23,601 nucleotides of DNA from a virus, in IMG/VR virus record IMGVR_UViG_3300032235_000043, positions 1-23,601 of that record, one strand, 5' to 3'. Below the pieces are notes generated by a model. That model was not told where the DNA came from and did not search any database. It worked only from the letters and a program-made list of their open reading frames with translations. Both the position numbers and the translations under genes were made by a program. Positions 1-7,804 of this stretch are shown piece by piece. Numbering within the stretch: position 1 is the first letter of the stretch; each line of letters starts with the position of its first letter.

Positions 1-2
1 CG

Positions 3-713
3 TTAAATGGTTATATATCAAACCTACGAGCAATCAAAGGTTCTGGTGTTACTACTGCACCCGTACCAACAACACCGCTAACTGCTACCACAAACACACA
101 GCTTTTACTAAACGGAACTAATGCGGGTATTGTTGATTCATCTGCTAGATCAGTAGGCGAAACTGTAGGTAATGCGCAAGTAAGTACAGCAGTTAAAAAG
201 TACGGTTCAGGCTCTATGTATTTTGACGGTACAGGCGATTGGTTGTTAGTACCAAACAGCGCTGACTTAAACTTTGGTACAGGCGACTTCACTGTTGAAT
301 GTTGGGTAAATATCTCTAGCACAGCGGCGATTAGACACCTTATTGGTAAAGGAACTGCTTCTACAGGCTGGGCTATATATTTCAATACTACCCCTGCTTT
401 ATTTGTATTTGAATATGGTGGCGCAATTGCCTATACTAGTAACTCTAGTTTAAACGCAGGTCAGTGGTATCACATTGCGGTTGTGCGCTCTGGATTGGGG
501 AACAATAATTTTAGAATGTACCTAAATGGTTTTATGATATTCGAATCGACAATCACTACAGATTTAACTACTACGTCAAACATGTATGTTGGCGCAAGTA
601 GGACATCTGCTAATCCGATGTTGGGTTACGTCGATGATTTGCGTATATCTAAATTTGCTAGGTACACAGGCCAATTTATACCACCAGCAGTAGCGATGCA
701 GAAGCAAGGATAA
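3..713 (+). CDS. LamG-repeat appendage protein, 5' end missing
   Basis: The reading frame is open from base 3 to the TAA at 711-713 and has no start in the window, so the gene runs in from upstream. The ATG at 216 lies inside a LamG unit and is not the real start. The first residues (NGYISNLRAIKGSG) are the tail end of one LamG-type unit. A linker with TNTQLLLNGTNAG follows, and then a full unit from about nt 180 (KYGSGSMYFDGTGD, FTVECWVN, WYHIAVVR, YVDDLRISKFARY). LamG is a concanavalin A-like beta-sandwich often found in phage tail appendages, where it is thought to bind glycans or build adhesive fibres. The next gene has the same architecture and begins 3 nt after this stop. The LamG assignment is firm; the virion location is inferred. 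Confidence 0.85.
   Translation, partial: LNGYISNLRAIKGSGVTTAPVPTTPLTATTNTQLLLNGTNAGIVDSSARSVGETVGNAQVSTAVKKYGSGSMYFDGTGDWLLVPNSADLNFGTGDFTVECWVNISSTAAIRHLIGKGTASTGWAIYFNTTPALFVFEYGGAIAYTSNSSLNAGQWYHIAVVRSGLGNNNFRMYLNGFMIFESTITTDLTTTSNMYVGASRTSANPMLGYVDDLRISKFARYTGQFIPPAVAMQKQG
706..710 (+). promoter_or_regulatory. Ribosome binding site for the second LamG gene
   Basis: AAGGA lies 6 nt upstream of the ATG at 717, inside the last codons of the preceding LamG gene. Its spacing is good for a Shine-Dalgarno site and supports 717 as the start. Confidence 0.6.
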
Positions 714-716
714 AGT

Positions 717-3530
717 ATGAGTAAAAATTATGCAGGTGGGTTATTAACCGCAAATCAAAACGCTAATTTCTCTGGTCTGTTTAATGGATCAAATAGCAAT
801 TTAAGTGTTGCTGGCGCTTCTAGGTTTGCGATTGCTACATCAACTACGCCGTTTACTATTGAGGCGTGGGTAAGGCCAACTGTGGCAGGTGGGATTGTAT
901 TTGCTGAAGAATATACTGGACCAGGAGATCCAATTGCTATTGTTTGCTCTCTTGCTACAAGTAATGTGGTTGAGGCACCATCAGGACTGTTCCCAGCATT
1001 TGGGTTTTATACTACTGCGCCTTTGTGGGTAACTGCCGCATCATCGACTACAGCATTAGCATTAAATGCATGGTCGCATCTTGCTTTTGTTTTTACTGGT
1101 TCAACATCAAGAATATATATAAATGGCATTGATGTAACTAGGACTAGTTCGCCTACTCCTGCTACAACATGGGGTGTAACTGGGAACAACGGAAATAACT
1201 GGTTTATTGGTAGGAGGTGGGATACAGGCGGTGCTAATGTGTACTTCAAAGGCAACATAAGCAATGTTAGGTTTGTAAATGGCACTGCCGTATACACAGG
1301 TAATTTTGCACCACCAGCTAGGTTGTCTGCTATCACAAATACTGTATTGTTAGCATGCCAATCATCTACGTTTATTGATACAAGTTCTTTTGGGGCTACT
1401 ATAACTAACACTGGTGGTGTTGTTGTAAGTCAAGATAACCCATTTTATACGCAACCATATGACCCATCATTAGGTGCTGCAACTCCCGGAGTATGGACAA
1501 TCAGTGAAGCTGCCGCCGCTGCAGGTAATCGCTCATGGAATATGTACGACCCATACTTCAACGTGAACACTGCTATGGTTCACGGCAATGGTGTAAACAA
1601 TGCTAACAACAATACGTTCCTTGATTCGTCTACTAACAACTTTACTATAACTAGAAACGGTAATACTACACAGGGTACGTTTACACCATTCAGTGAACCT
1701 GAAGGCTACTGGAGTAATTTATTTGGTAGTACAACAGGGTATATAAGCGCAGGGACTAACACAGCATTTGCTTTTGGTACTGGAAACTTTACTCTTGAAG
1801 CATGGATAAATATGTCTGTTTTGCCAGCGTCAGGCGGTGTTGCTGGAAATATTATTTGCACCCACAATTGGACGGGAGGTTTAATTAATTTTACTTTTAG
1901 AGTAAATGCAACAACAGGGTTTTTATTTTTTGAGGCTTTGGGTGGGGCAAATACTACTGGAAATAGAGCCGTACCAGTGGGAAGATGGGTTCATGTAGCG
2001 TGCGTTAGAATTAGTGGAGTAATAACTTTTTATATTGACGGGACAAATAGTGGAGGCGGAACAGTTGCCACAAATCTTACTAGTACAGTTCCTTTAACTA
2101 TTGGTCATTCATTCGGCGGTGGCTCTTTTGGGGCTTTTACAGGTTACATTAGCAATGCTCGTGTCATAAAAGGCACAGCAGTTTACACATCAAACTTTAC
2201 TCCATCGCCTGCCCCATTAACTGCTGTTACTAATACGTCTTTACTTACATGCCAAAGTAGTCGTTTTAAAGATAATAGCTCGAATAACTTTACTATTACG
2301 TCTTTTGGTGATGCTAGAACACTTACATTCTCACCGTTATATTCACCTACCGCATACACACCACAAACAAGAGGTGGTGCGATGTACTTTGATGGTACTG
2401 GTGATTTTTTAACCACTCCGTCAAATGGATGGTCGCAGCTTGGAAGTGGGAATTTTACCGTTGAGGCTTTTTGTTACATCACCGCTTATGGAGGTTATTT
2501 TCCTGTTTTCGATGCAAGAACGACAAACAATTTTGCGCCGTGGATATTTGGTGTAAATAGTTCTGGGTTTGCAGACTTTTTCTATGGTACTAGTGCGGGT
2601 GAAAGGATTACGGATACTGTTGCAACGGGTTTAAATATGTGGGTTCATATTGCTGCCGTTAGAAATGGATCAACAATAACACTGTATGTAAATGGGACAT
2701 CAAGAGCCACGGCAACATATTCTTCCGCTGTAAATGGTACCGGACCAACTCCTAACATTGGTAGGTTGTTAGATCCGTTTTTTGCAAATGGATACATCTC
2801 AAATGCTCGCGTAGTTGTGGGTACTGCTGTATACACAGCAAACTTCACTCCACCAACAGCACCACTAACACCGATAACCAACACTCAGCTTTTACTAAGT
2901 GGTACTAACGGAGCGTTTATAGATAACGCAACTAACTTAACTATTGAAACAGTTAACGCCATCATAACCACTTCACAGAACAAGTACGGTAGCGGATCGA
3001 TGCTGTTCAATGGGTCAACTGCGTATGCAAGTTTGATCACTCCGTTTGGTAATGGTAGCAATGTTGTTCACACGCTAGGTGACTTTACTGCTGAGGCATG
3101 GGTGTTTCTAATCACTAATAATGCGCAAAGAACTATATTTATACTTAACTCAAACACCTCATCATATGGTGCCGTTAGGTTAGACCACAACGCAAGTGGG
3201 CAAGTACAACTATTGGTATCAACTAACGGAACTACTCATGCAATCAACTCAGCAGCAGGTACTATTCCAACTAGTAGATGGACGCACATAGCTGTTGTTA
3301 GGGCTGGCCCAGCATTTACTGTGTACCTTAACGGTGTATCAGTCATCGTTAGCACTGCTGTAGGCGTAACAACTGCTGTAATGGCGGGCACCGTTAGCTA
3401 TCTGGGTGTTTTATTTAATTCTGCTTTTGGTGGTTATTTATTCGGTGCTATAAGCGATTTCCGTACAACTAACTATGCGCGGTACTTATCTAATTTTACT
3501 CCGCCAACTTCAACGTTACAAAACCAATGA
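717..3530 (+). CDS. Multi-LamG tail appendage protein
   Basis: This 937-residue protein contains four LamG-like beta-sandwich units at about residues 18-205, 329-500, 556-725 and 756-930. Each has the pattern F-x-G...FTxEAWV...W-x-H-[IL]-A-x-V-R...Y-x-N-G...G-x-I-S-[ND]-x-R. Three units end with nearly the same tail (ISNVRFVNGTAVYTGNF, ISNARVIKGTAVYTSNF, ISNARVVVGTAVYTANF). The linker before unit 2 (DPYFNVNTAMVHGNG, FLDSSTNNFTITRNGN) is typical of phage LamG proteins. No signal peptide or membrane segment is seen. The likely role is a glycan-binding fibre or decoration on the virion. It is preceded by a partial paralogue and followed by the lysis cassette. The duplicated units differ strongly at the DNA level, which suggests old duplication under protein selection. 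Confidence 0.88.
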   Translation: MSKNYAGGLLTANQNANFSGLFNGSNSNLSVAGASRFAIATSTTPFTIEAWVRPTVAGGIVFAEEYTGPGDPIAIVCSLATSNVVEAPSGLFPAFGFYTTAPLWVTAASSTTALALNAWSHLAFVFTGSTSRIYINGIDVTRTSSPTPATTWGVTGNNGNNWFIGRRWDTGGANVYFKGNISNVRFVNGTAVYTGNFAPPARLSAITNTVLLACQSSTFIDTSSFGATITNTGGVVVSQDNPFYTQPYDPSLGAATPGVWTISEAAAAAGNRSWNMYDPYFNVNTAMVHGNGVNNANNNTFLDSSTNNFTITRNGNTTQGTFTPFSEPEGYWSNLFGSTTGYISAGTNTAFAFGTGNFTLEAWINMSVLPASGGVAGNIICTHNWTGGLINFTFRVNATTGFLFFEALGGANTTGNRAVPVGRWVHVACVRISGVITFYIDGTNSGGGTVATNLTSTVPLTIGHSFGGGSFGAFTGYISNARVIKGTAVYTSNFTPSPAPLTAVTNTSLLTCQSSRFKDNSSNNFTITSFGDARTLTFSPLYSPTAYTPQTRGGAMYFDGTGDFLTTPSNGWSQLGSGNFTVEAFCYITAYGGYFPVFDARTTNNFAPWIFGVNSSGFADFFYGTSAGERITDTVATGLNMWVHIAAVRNGSTITLYVNGTSRATATYSSAVNGTGPTPNIGRLLDPFFANGYISNARVVVGTAVYTANFTPPTAPLTPITNTQLLLSGTNGAFIDNATNLTIETVNAIITTSQNKYGSGSMLFNGSTAYASLITPFGNGSNVVHTLGDFTAEAWVFLITNNAQRTIFILNSNTSSYGAVRLDHNASGQVQLLVSTNGTTHAINSAAGTIPTSRWTHIAVVRAGPAFTVYLNGVSVIVSTAVGVTTAVMAGTVSYLGVLFNSAFGGYLFGAISDFRTTNYARYLSNFTPPTSTLQNQ

Positions 3531-3533
3531 GGA
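3529..3533 (+). promoter_or_regulatory. Ribosome binding site at the start of the lysis cassette
   Basis: GAGGA overlaps the stop codon of the LamG gene and sits 6 nt before the ATG at 3540. This is a good Shine-Dalgarno match and supports that start. Confidence 0.6.
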
Positions 3534-3539
3534 TGAATC

Positions 3540-4160
3540 ATGATCGACCCGATGACCATAGGGTTAGCCATACAAGGTGTGCGGCTAGTCGTTAACGCAG
3601 TTAAGTCTGCAGCAGATGAAGCAAAAGAAGCAGTAGATAGTATTCAAGAGTGCGTTGACTCAGGTAAAAAACTAGGCCAATCACTTTCACCGGTGAAAAA
3701 GTTTTTCGCAGCAGCAAGTAAGTACGAATCAAATAGAGCGCAGTTAGAAGTTGCAAAGAAAAAGCAAGACGAAGCAATAGCAAACGGAGAGCCTGTAGAG
3801 GACGCAATTAGCGACGCTGAGTACGTGATGGATATGATGGCAGCGGATCGAGAGATCGCACAGTATTACGCTCAGATCAAGCATGTCATGATCTATCACT
3901 TTGATGAAGCGGGCATGTGGGAAGAGTTCTGGGAACGCATGAACAAACTGCGCCAAGAACGTGCAGAGAAAGCAGAAGAAGCTAGAAAAGCAGCAACAGA
4001 AGCACGACTTGCTTTAGTGGCTGAGAAGATGCGCAAGAAGAGAGCTAGGGCAAAAACGCTTAACGTTATCTATAACTGCTTAGGTGGAATAGTCATAACA
4101 GCAATCGTCGTTGCGTTTGCATGGTTTATTAAATGGATGTTTGATCAGGGGGCACAATGA
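3540..4160 (+). CDS. Coiled-coil protein with C-terminal membrane anchor, unknown function
   Basis: I recognise this only as a type of hypothetical protein seen in aquatic phages (start MIDPMTIGLAIQG). Its 206 residues are mostly helical and highly charged. A Lys/Glu/Ala-rich stretch at about residues 135-172 looks like a coiled coil. A single hydrophobic segment at about residues 177-199 (GGIVITAIVVAFAWFIKW) would anchor the C-terminus in the membrane, leaving the bulk in the cytoplasm or virion. It opens the lysis cassette and overlaps the next gene by 4 nt (ATGA at 4157-4160), so the two are probably translated together. A lysis or membrane-remodelling role is inferred from position only. 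It does not look like a classical i-spanin, which carries its membrane segment at the N-terminus. Confidence 0.75.
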   Translation: MIDPMTIGLAIQGVRLVVNAVKSAADEAKEAVDSIQECVDSGKKLGQSLSPVKKFFAAASKYESNRAQLEVAKKKQDEAIANGEPVEDAISDAEYVMDMMAADREIAQYYAQIKHVMIYHFDEAGMWEEFWERMNKLRQERAEKAEEARKAATEARLALVAEKMRKKRARAKTLNVIYNCLGGIVITAIVVAFAWFIKWMFDQGAQ

Positions 4161-4423
4161 ACTTTAAGATGGAAGATATATTAAAGGCGCTGGTGCCTAT
4201 GTTGGTGTCAGCAATCATTTGGTTGCTTAACCAAGTTGGTTCTTTTAATGAACGCCTAGTAAAGATAGAAGGTCAGATGCCTGCATTGATTACGCCACAG
4301 GGTGTACCGACTGACAGCCCAGTATCTGCCGAGCAAAGACATAAACTTAAAGAAGCAATCTATAACGACATCCACGACCTACAGGTAAGAATTAAACTTA
4401 TGGAAGAAAGAGGTAAAAAATAA
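4157..4423 (+). CDS. Small one-TM lysis-cassette protein, possible holin or lysis accessory
   Basis: This 88-residue protein has one hydrophobic segment at about residues 8-25 (ILKALVPMLVSAIIWLLN). A short soluble part follows, with a helical, charged C-terminus (KLKEAIYNDIHDLQVRIKL) that could form a coiled coil. It overlaps the upstream gene by ATGA, and its TAA shares an A with the next ATG (TAATG at 4421-4425). An AGGGGG-type ribosome site lies just upstream. Size, single TM and position fit a small class III-like holin or a holin partner, but no family motif proves this. The next gene is the better holin candidate. Confidence 0.72.
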   Translation: MNFKMEDILKALVPMLVSAIIWLLNQVGSFNERLVKIEGQMPALITPQGVPTDSPVSAEQRHKLKEAIYNDIHDLQVRIKLMEERGKK

Positions 4424-4908
4424 TGCTGACACTAATCTCAACAACACTATCGTTCTTAATGGGTGGCTTACCTAAGCTGCTTGCATTCTTTCAAGATCGT
4501 GCAGATAAGAAGCACGAAATTGTCTTAGCTCAGATGCAGATGGAGCAACAGATGAAAATGCAGATGGCTGGCTTTGCTTCACAAGAGAAAATAGAAGCTA
4601 TCCATACTGAACAAATTCAGATTCAAGCTGATGTGCAAGAACGCCAAGCGTTATACCAGCATGATATCGAAATAGGTAAAGGCGCATCACAATGGGTGAT
4701 TAACTTACGCTCATCAGTGCGCCCAGTAGTGACCTACATGTTTGTCATTTTACTAATGATTGTAGATATATCCGGTATTATCTGGGCATGGTCGTCTGGC
4801 TTAGATTTCTACCAATCAATGAAGCTGATCTTTGACCAAGATGAAATGCAAATTCTGGTTTCGATTATTGCGTTTTGGTTCGGCACACAGGCGTTTAATA
4901 AGAAATGA
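4423..4908 (+). CDS. Holin-like protein with three membrane segments (GTA_holin_3TM type)
   Basis: This 161-residue protein has hydrophobic segments at about residues 3-23, 103-125 and 142-158. A long polar, Gln/Met/Lys-rich helix (residues 25-95) lies between the first and second. The block around RSSVRPVVTYMFVILL and the ending IIAFWFGTQAFNKK resemble the three-TM holin family first described in gene transfer agents and common in aquatic phages. A holin of this kind would form holes in the inner membrane so that the endolysin can reach the cell wall. It overlaps the small membrane protein upstream by 1 nt and the lysozyme downstream by 4 nt (ATGA at 4905-4908). AAAGAGG lies about 9 nt before the start. 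The family assignment is from memory of the C-terminal pattern. Confidence 0.8.
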   Translation: MLTLISTTLSFLMGGLPKLLAFFQDRADKKHEIVLAQMQMEQQMKMQMAGFASQEKIEAIHTEQIQIQADVQERQALYQHDIEIGKGASQWVINLRSSVRPVVTYMFVILLMIVDISGIIWAWSSGLDFYQSMKLIFDQDEMQILVSIIAFWFGTQAFNKK

Positions 4909-5408
4909 TTATTTCAGATCGCTGCTTGTTAACAATTAAGCATCATGAAGGGGTGCGGGTAAAACCGTACCTCGACCATATTTTGCTCTGGACTACCGGC
5001 GTGGGGCACTTGATTGCCCCGCCAGAGCATATGAAAATGAAACTAGAAGAACGCAAAGCAGCCAGAGCTGCTGGGCTATTGACATGCCCGCCGGAGTGGA
5101 ATAGGACTTTGACAATGGAGGAAGTCGATGAGATACTCAGGAATGATATTCGACGTTTTGAGTCAGGCGTATCTCGTTTTTGCCCTACTGGTCTTAATCA
5201 AAGCAGGTTTGACGCTCTGGTCAGCTTTTCCTTCAACTGCGGCCTCGGAACCTTGCAGCGTTCAAGCATCAGAATGCGCCATAACCGAGGCGACTTTGAA
5301 GGAGCGTCCGATGCTTTCTTGTTGTACAACAAAGCCGCCGGTGCTGTAAGCAAAGGGTTGACACGCCGCCGCAACGAAGAACGTGCAATGTATCTATCTA
5401 AAGGTTAA
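4905..5408 (+). CDS. Endolysin, T4/R21-type lysozyme (glycoside hydrolase family 24)
   Basis: This 167-residue muramidase cleaves the beta-1,4 bond between N-acetylmuramic acid and N-acetylglucosamine in peptidoglycan at lysis. The catalytic triad is visible as E15, D24 and T30 in the segment HHEGVRVKPYLDHILLWTTG. The spacings of 9 and 6 residues equal those of E11, D20 and T26 in T4 lysozyme. A second typical motif, RFDALVSFSFNCGLGTL, lies near residues 100-116. The length matches the family. There is no N-terminal hydrophobic signal-arrest-release segment, so export should depend on the holin encoded just upstream. The start overlaps the holin stop by ATGA and has no strong Shine-Dalgarno site, pointing to translational coupling. 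Confidence 0.95.
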   Translation: MIISDRCLLTIKHHEGVRVKPYLDHILLWTTGVGHLIAPPEHMKMKLEERKAARAAGLLTCPPEWNRTLTMEEVDEILRNDIRRFESGVSRFCPTGLNQSRFDALVSFSFNCGLGTLQRSSIRMRHNRGDFEGASDAFLLYNKAAGAVSKGLTRRRNEERAMYLSKG

Positions 5409-5410
5409 TT

Positions 5411-6898
5411 ATGCCAAGTACATATTCCCCCGACCTACGTATTCAGCTAATGGCGAACGGAGAAAACTCCGGTACGTGGGGCACTGTAACAAACACAAAC
5501 CTCGGTACAATTATTGAGGATGCAATAGCTGGTATAGCTAACGTTAGCGTAACTAGTAGCCCCCGAGCATTAACAGCTCAAAATGGTTTAGCTGATGAAG
5601 CACGATGCTCTACTGTTGTACTTACTACAACATTAACTACAGGCTTTACGGTGTACGTGCCACCTGTACCTAAGTTGTACGTAATAGTAAACAACTCTAG
5701 CTATACTGCCACAATTGGCGCTTCTACCGCACCGGGTAACACAACTCCATCAGGCGGTTTAACACTTGCAATACCTGCAAATAGTTCCTGTTTAGTTCGT
5801 TGTGATGGTACTAATATACGTGAGCAGTTAAATAGTATAGTTGGCGATTTAAAAGTTAATGGTACATTTACCGCAGCAGGTAACGCTGTTGTTAGTGGTA
5901 ATGCTTCTGTTAATGGTAACCTTACAGTAGCTAATTCAGCTTTCTTAGGTACACAAATAGTAGTAGGTATAAGTACGGCATCTCCATCGGTTGTTACTGC
6001 CGGGGCATCTCCTCCATCAGGTACGGCATTTACATTTAGTGCGACTTTACCGCTAGGGTCATTACCACCAGAAATTACACCGGGCACTCTATATTACGTG
6101 TCGAAAATAAATGCGACCACATTTAATTTTTCAACATCACCTACGCTTACTCCATTAGTTAACGTAACAGTTGCTGGTACGGGCCTCTGCTTTGTAAATC
6201 CAGTTTCATTAGCTATCACACCAGATTCAACATCAGATAGCACACAAATAGCCACAACGAGTTTTGTGCAGGGGTTACTTACTAGTATCCCTGTAAGCCT
6301 TACTAATTGGTCACTAGCGGAAACAAATACAGAACAAGCAGCTGCAATAACGATTGCTACGCCAGCAGTAGTGACGGTAACAACAGCACCAGCAAACGGA
6401 ACAGCAGTAGCATTTACTACAACAGGTGCGTTACCAACAGGTGTAACAGCTAATACGCCGTACTATGTTTTTAACGCTGCATCGACTACATATAACTTAG
6501 CTACTACTTTGGGGCAATCACAACAAGCAACTTTTGCTACAGCTACACCTAGTATTTTTTCTGTGGCAGCTGCACCTACTAATGGGCAAGTGGTTTACTT
6601 AACAGGTACTATCCCATCTGCATTAACTGCAGGTACAAATTATTTTGTTGTGAACAGAACCACTACATCATTCCAAGTGTCTCTTACATCTGGTGGCGCA
6701 GCGATTGCTTTTACTGGCTCCGGTTCTTGCACTGCAACATGGCAATCTATTGTAGCTACATCTGGCTCACAATCTGGTGTGCATACTGAAAATACGTCTA
6801 AGCTATATTTTAAATATAAGACGGTAAATAAAATGTCAGTTGATTTGGGTGGTAATACTATTGCTTCCGGTAACGTAACTGCATTCGGTACCCCATAA
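5411..6898 (+). CDS. Tail-fibre-like structural protein with three repeat modules
   Basis: The 495-residue product opens with a virion-attachment-type segment (TYSPDLRIQLMANGENSGTW, then GTIIEDAIAG) widely seen in phage fibre proteins. A segment around residues 145-180 (DLKVNGTFTAAGNAVVSGN) looks like a beta-helical or shaft repeat. About residues 190-445 hold three copies of a module with the pattern TPxxxTVxxxPxxGxxVxFTxTxxLPxGxxxxTxYYVxxxxxTTFxLxT. The C-terminus (MSVDLGGNTIASGNVTAFGTP) is of a type common in phage fibres, and no intramolecular chaperone is seen. It follows the lysozyme by 2 nt. Its stop overlaps the next ATG (TAATG at 6896-6900). A role in host binding is inferred. Confidence 0.82.
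   Translation: MPSTYSPDLRIQLMANGENSGTWGTVTNTNLGTIIEDAIAGIANVSVTSSPRALTAQNGLADEARCSTVVLTTTLTTGFTVYVPPVPKLYVIVNNSSYTATIGASTAPGNTTPSGGLTLAIPANSSCLVRCDGTNIREQLNSIVGDLKVNGTFTAAGNAVVSGNASVNGNLTVANSAFLGTQIVVGISTASPSVVTAGASPPSGTAFTFSATLPLGSLPPEITPGTLYYVSKINATTFNFSTSPTLTPLVNVTVAGTGLCFVNPVSLAITPDSTSDSTQIATTSFVQGLLTSIPVSLTNWSLAETNTEQAAAITIATPAVVTVTTAPANGTAVAFTTTGALPTGVTANTPYYVFNAASTTYNLATTLGQSQQATFATATPSIFSVAAAPTNGQVVYLTGTIPSALTAGTNYFVVNRTTTSFQVSLTSGGAAIAFTGSGSCTATWQSIVATSGSQSGVHTENTSKLYFKYKTVNKMSVDLGGNTIASGNVTAFGTP
5980..6740 (+). repeat. Three diverged protein-level repeat modules in the fibre gene
   Basis: Modules start near nt 5980, 6353 and 6545. Shared landmarks are a proline-led strand, an xxGxxxxF/YxxT strand, an LP...G...T-x-Y-Y/F-V turn, and a T-[TS]-F/Y-x-[LVF] strand (for example GTLYYVSKINATTFNFS, NTPYYVFNAASTTYNL, GTNYFVVNRTTTSFQV). 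The copies are similar in protein but not close in DNA. A related unit occurs in the hub-like gene near 9340-9519. Confidence 0.7.
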
Positions 6899-7800
6899 TG
6901 ACTACCCCAACATCCGGTCCTATTTCTATATCAAGCGTAAGCAGTGAGGTAGGGTTACCTCCTGTAAGCGAAAATAGTTTAAATGGGGTTTTATCCAGAC
7001 AGTTAGCAGGGGTCTATTCAGGTCCGATTAGCCTTAGTAACATGTATGCTAAGTCGTCAGGAGGGGGTACAGTTTTCGACGGTACTTCCTTAAACACTAC
7101 AGTACTTATTGTTGCTGGTGGTGGCGGTGGTGGCATAGGTAATAACTCCGATAACCGTTTAGTTAGCGGTGGTGGCGGTGCAGGGGGGTATATTTCACAA
7201 GCAGCTTTACTTCCTGCAGGTACTACGACAATAGTTGTAGGTGGCGGTGCAGGTGCAAATGGTAGCGGTGCAAATTCTTCCATTTCAGGGGTTAGTACCG
7301 CAATTGGCGGCGGTGCGGCAGGTAGGTCAGATGCAGGGTTTGGTAGTACTGGCGGGTCAGGTGGCGGCGGTGCTCAAGGTAGGGGAAGTAACTGGGGTAA
7401 TGGCACTGCTGGGCAAGGTAATCGAGGTGGCGGTGATGGTGGTGGCGGTGGCGGTGCGGCGGCTGTAGGTATCGACCGTGGAGGTGGCGGTGCCGGATCA
7501 CAGTGGATCAACGGTAACTATTATGCTGGTGGTGGCGGAACGCAAAATAACTGGCGTTCTCCTACTGGGGGTGGTCCGGGTGGTATCGGTGGTGGTGGAT
7601 CGTCTATGGGTTCTGGCTCGGCTAATACAGGCGGTGGCGGTGCGGGCGGACAACAAAATTCAGGGGCAGGTAATGGTGGTTCCGGTATTGTAATTATTTC
7701 TTATGCTACTCCGTACCAAATTGCTGTAGGGGGTACTGTAGTAATTTCTGGTGGCCGTTGCTATCACTACTATTATTCATCAGGTACTTTCTCATTTTAA
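6898..7800 (+). CDS. Glycine-rich tail adhesin-like protein
   Basis: This 300-residue protein has three parts. The first 60 residues (PISISSVSSEVGLPP, LAGVYSGPISLSNMYAKS) match a common phage N-terminal structural motif. Residues about 70-265 are a long glycine-rich domain introduced by TTVLIVAGGGGGG, with many GGGGAGG-type runs. It ends with GGSGIVIISY and a short Tyr-rich tail (CYHYYYSSG). Glycine-rich domains of this style occur in phage receptor-binding adhesins, where the runs can pack as polyglycine-II helices. The start overlaps the stop of the tail-fibre gene by 1 nt (TAATG), so this is probably the tip or partner of that fibre. The polyglycine-II fold is an inference from the runs. 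Confidence 0.8.
   Translation: MTTPTSGPISISSVSSEVGLPPVSENSLNGVLSRQLAGVYSGPISLSNMYAKSSGGGTVFDGTSLNTTVLIVAGGGGGGIGNNSDNRLVSGGGGAGGYISQAALLPAGTTTIVVGGGAGANGSGANSSISGVSTAIGGGAAGRSDAGFGSTGGSGGGGAQGRGSNWGNGTAGQGNRGGGDGGGGGGAAAVGIDRGGGGAGSQWINGNYYAGGGGTQNNWRSPTGGGPGGIGGGGSSMGSGSANTGGGGAGGQQNSGAGNGGSGIVIISYATPYQIAVGGTVVISGGRCYHYYYSSGTFSF
7116..7650 (+). repeat. GGTGGCGGTG-rich simple repeat within the glycine-rich gene
   Basis: The ten-base word GGTGGCGGTG or close variants recurs many times here, coding for the GGGGA/GGGG runs. Gly codons are mostly GGT/GGC in a repeated order, which looks like repeat expansion at the DNA level rather than independent codon choice. Confidence 0.65.
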
Positions 7801-7804
7801 CGGC

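Noticed and set aside
11-2884. Minus-strand open frames over the LamG genes (11-385, 1007-1411, 2183-2416, 2645-2884)
   Set aside because: They are antisense shadows of the repeated LamG motif. Two share the peptide SPVPSKYI because it is the reverse reading of the repeated MYFDGTGD codons. None has a credible ribosome site or neighbour.
7014-7693. Several frames on both strands in the glycine-rich gene
   Set aside because: The GGT/GGC-rich repeat lacks stop codons in other frames, which creates Pro-rich, His-rich and Val/Ala-rich shadow frames without conserved features.
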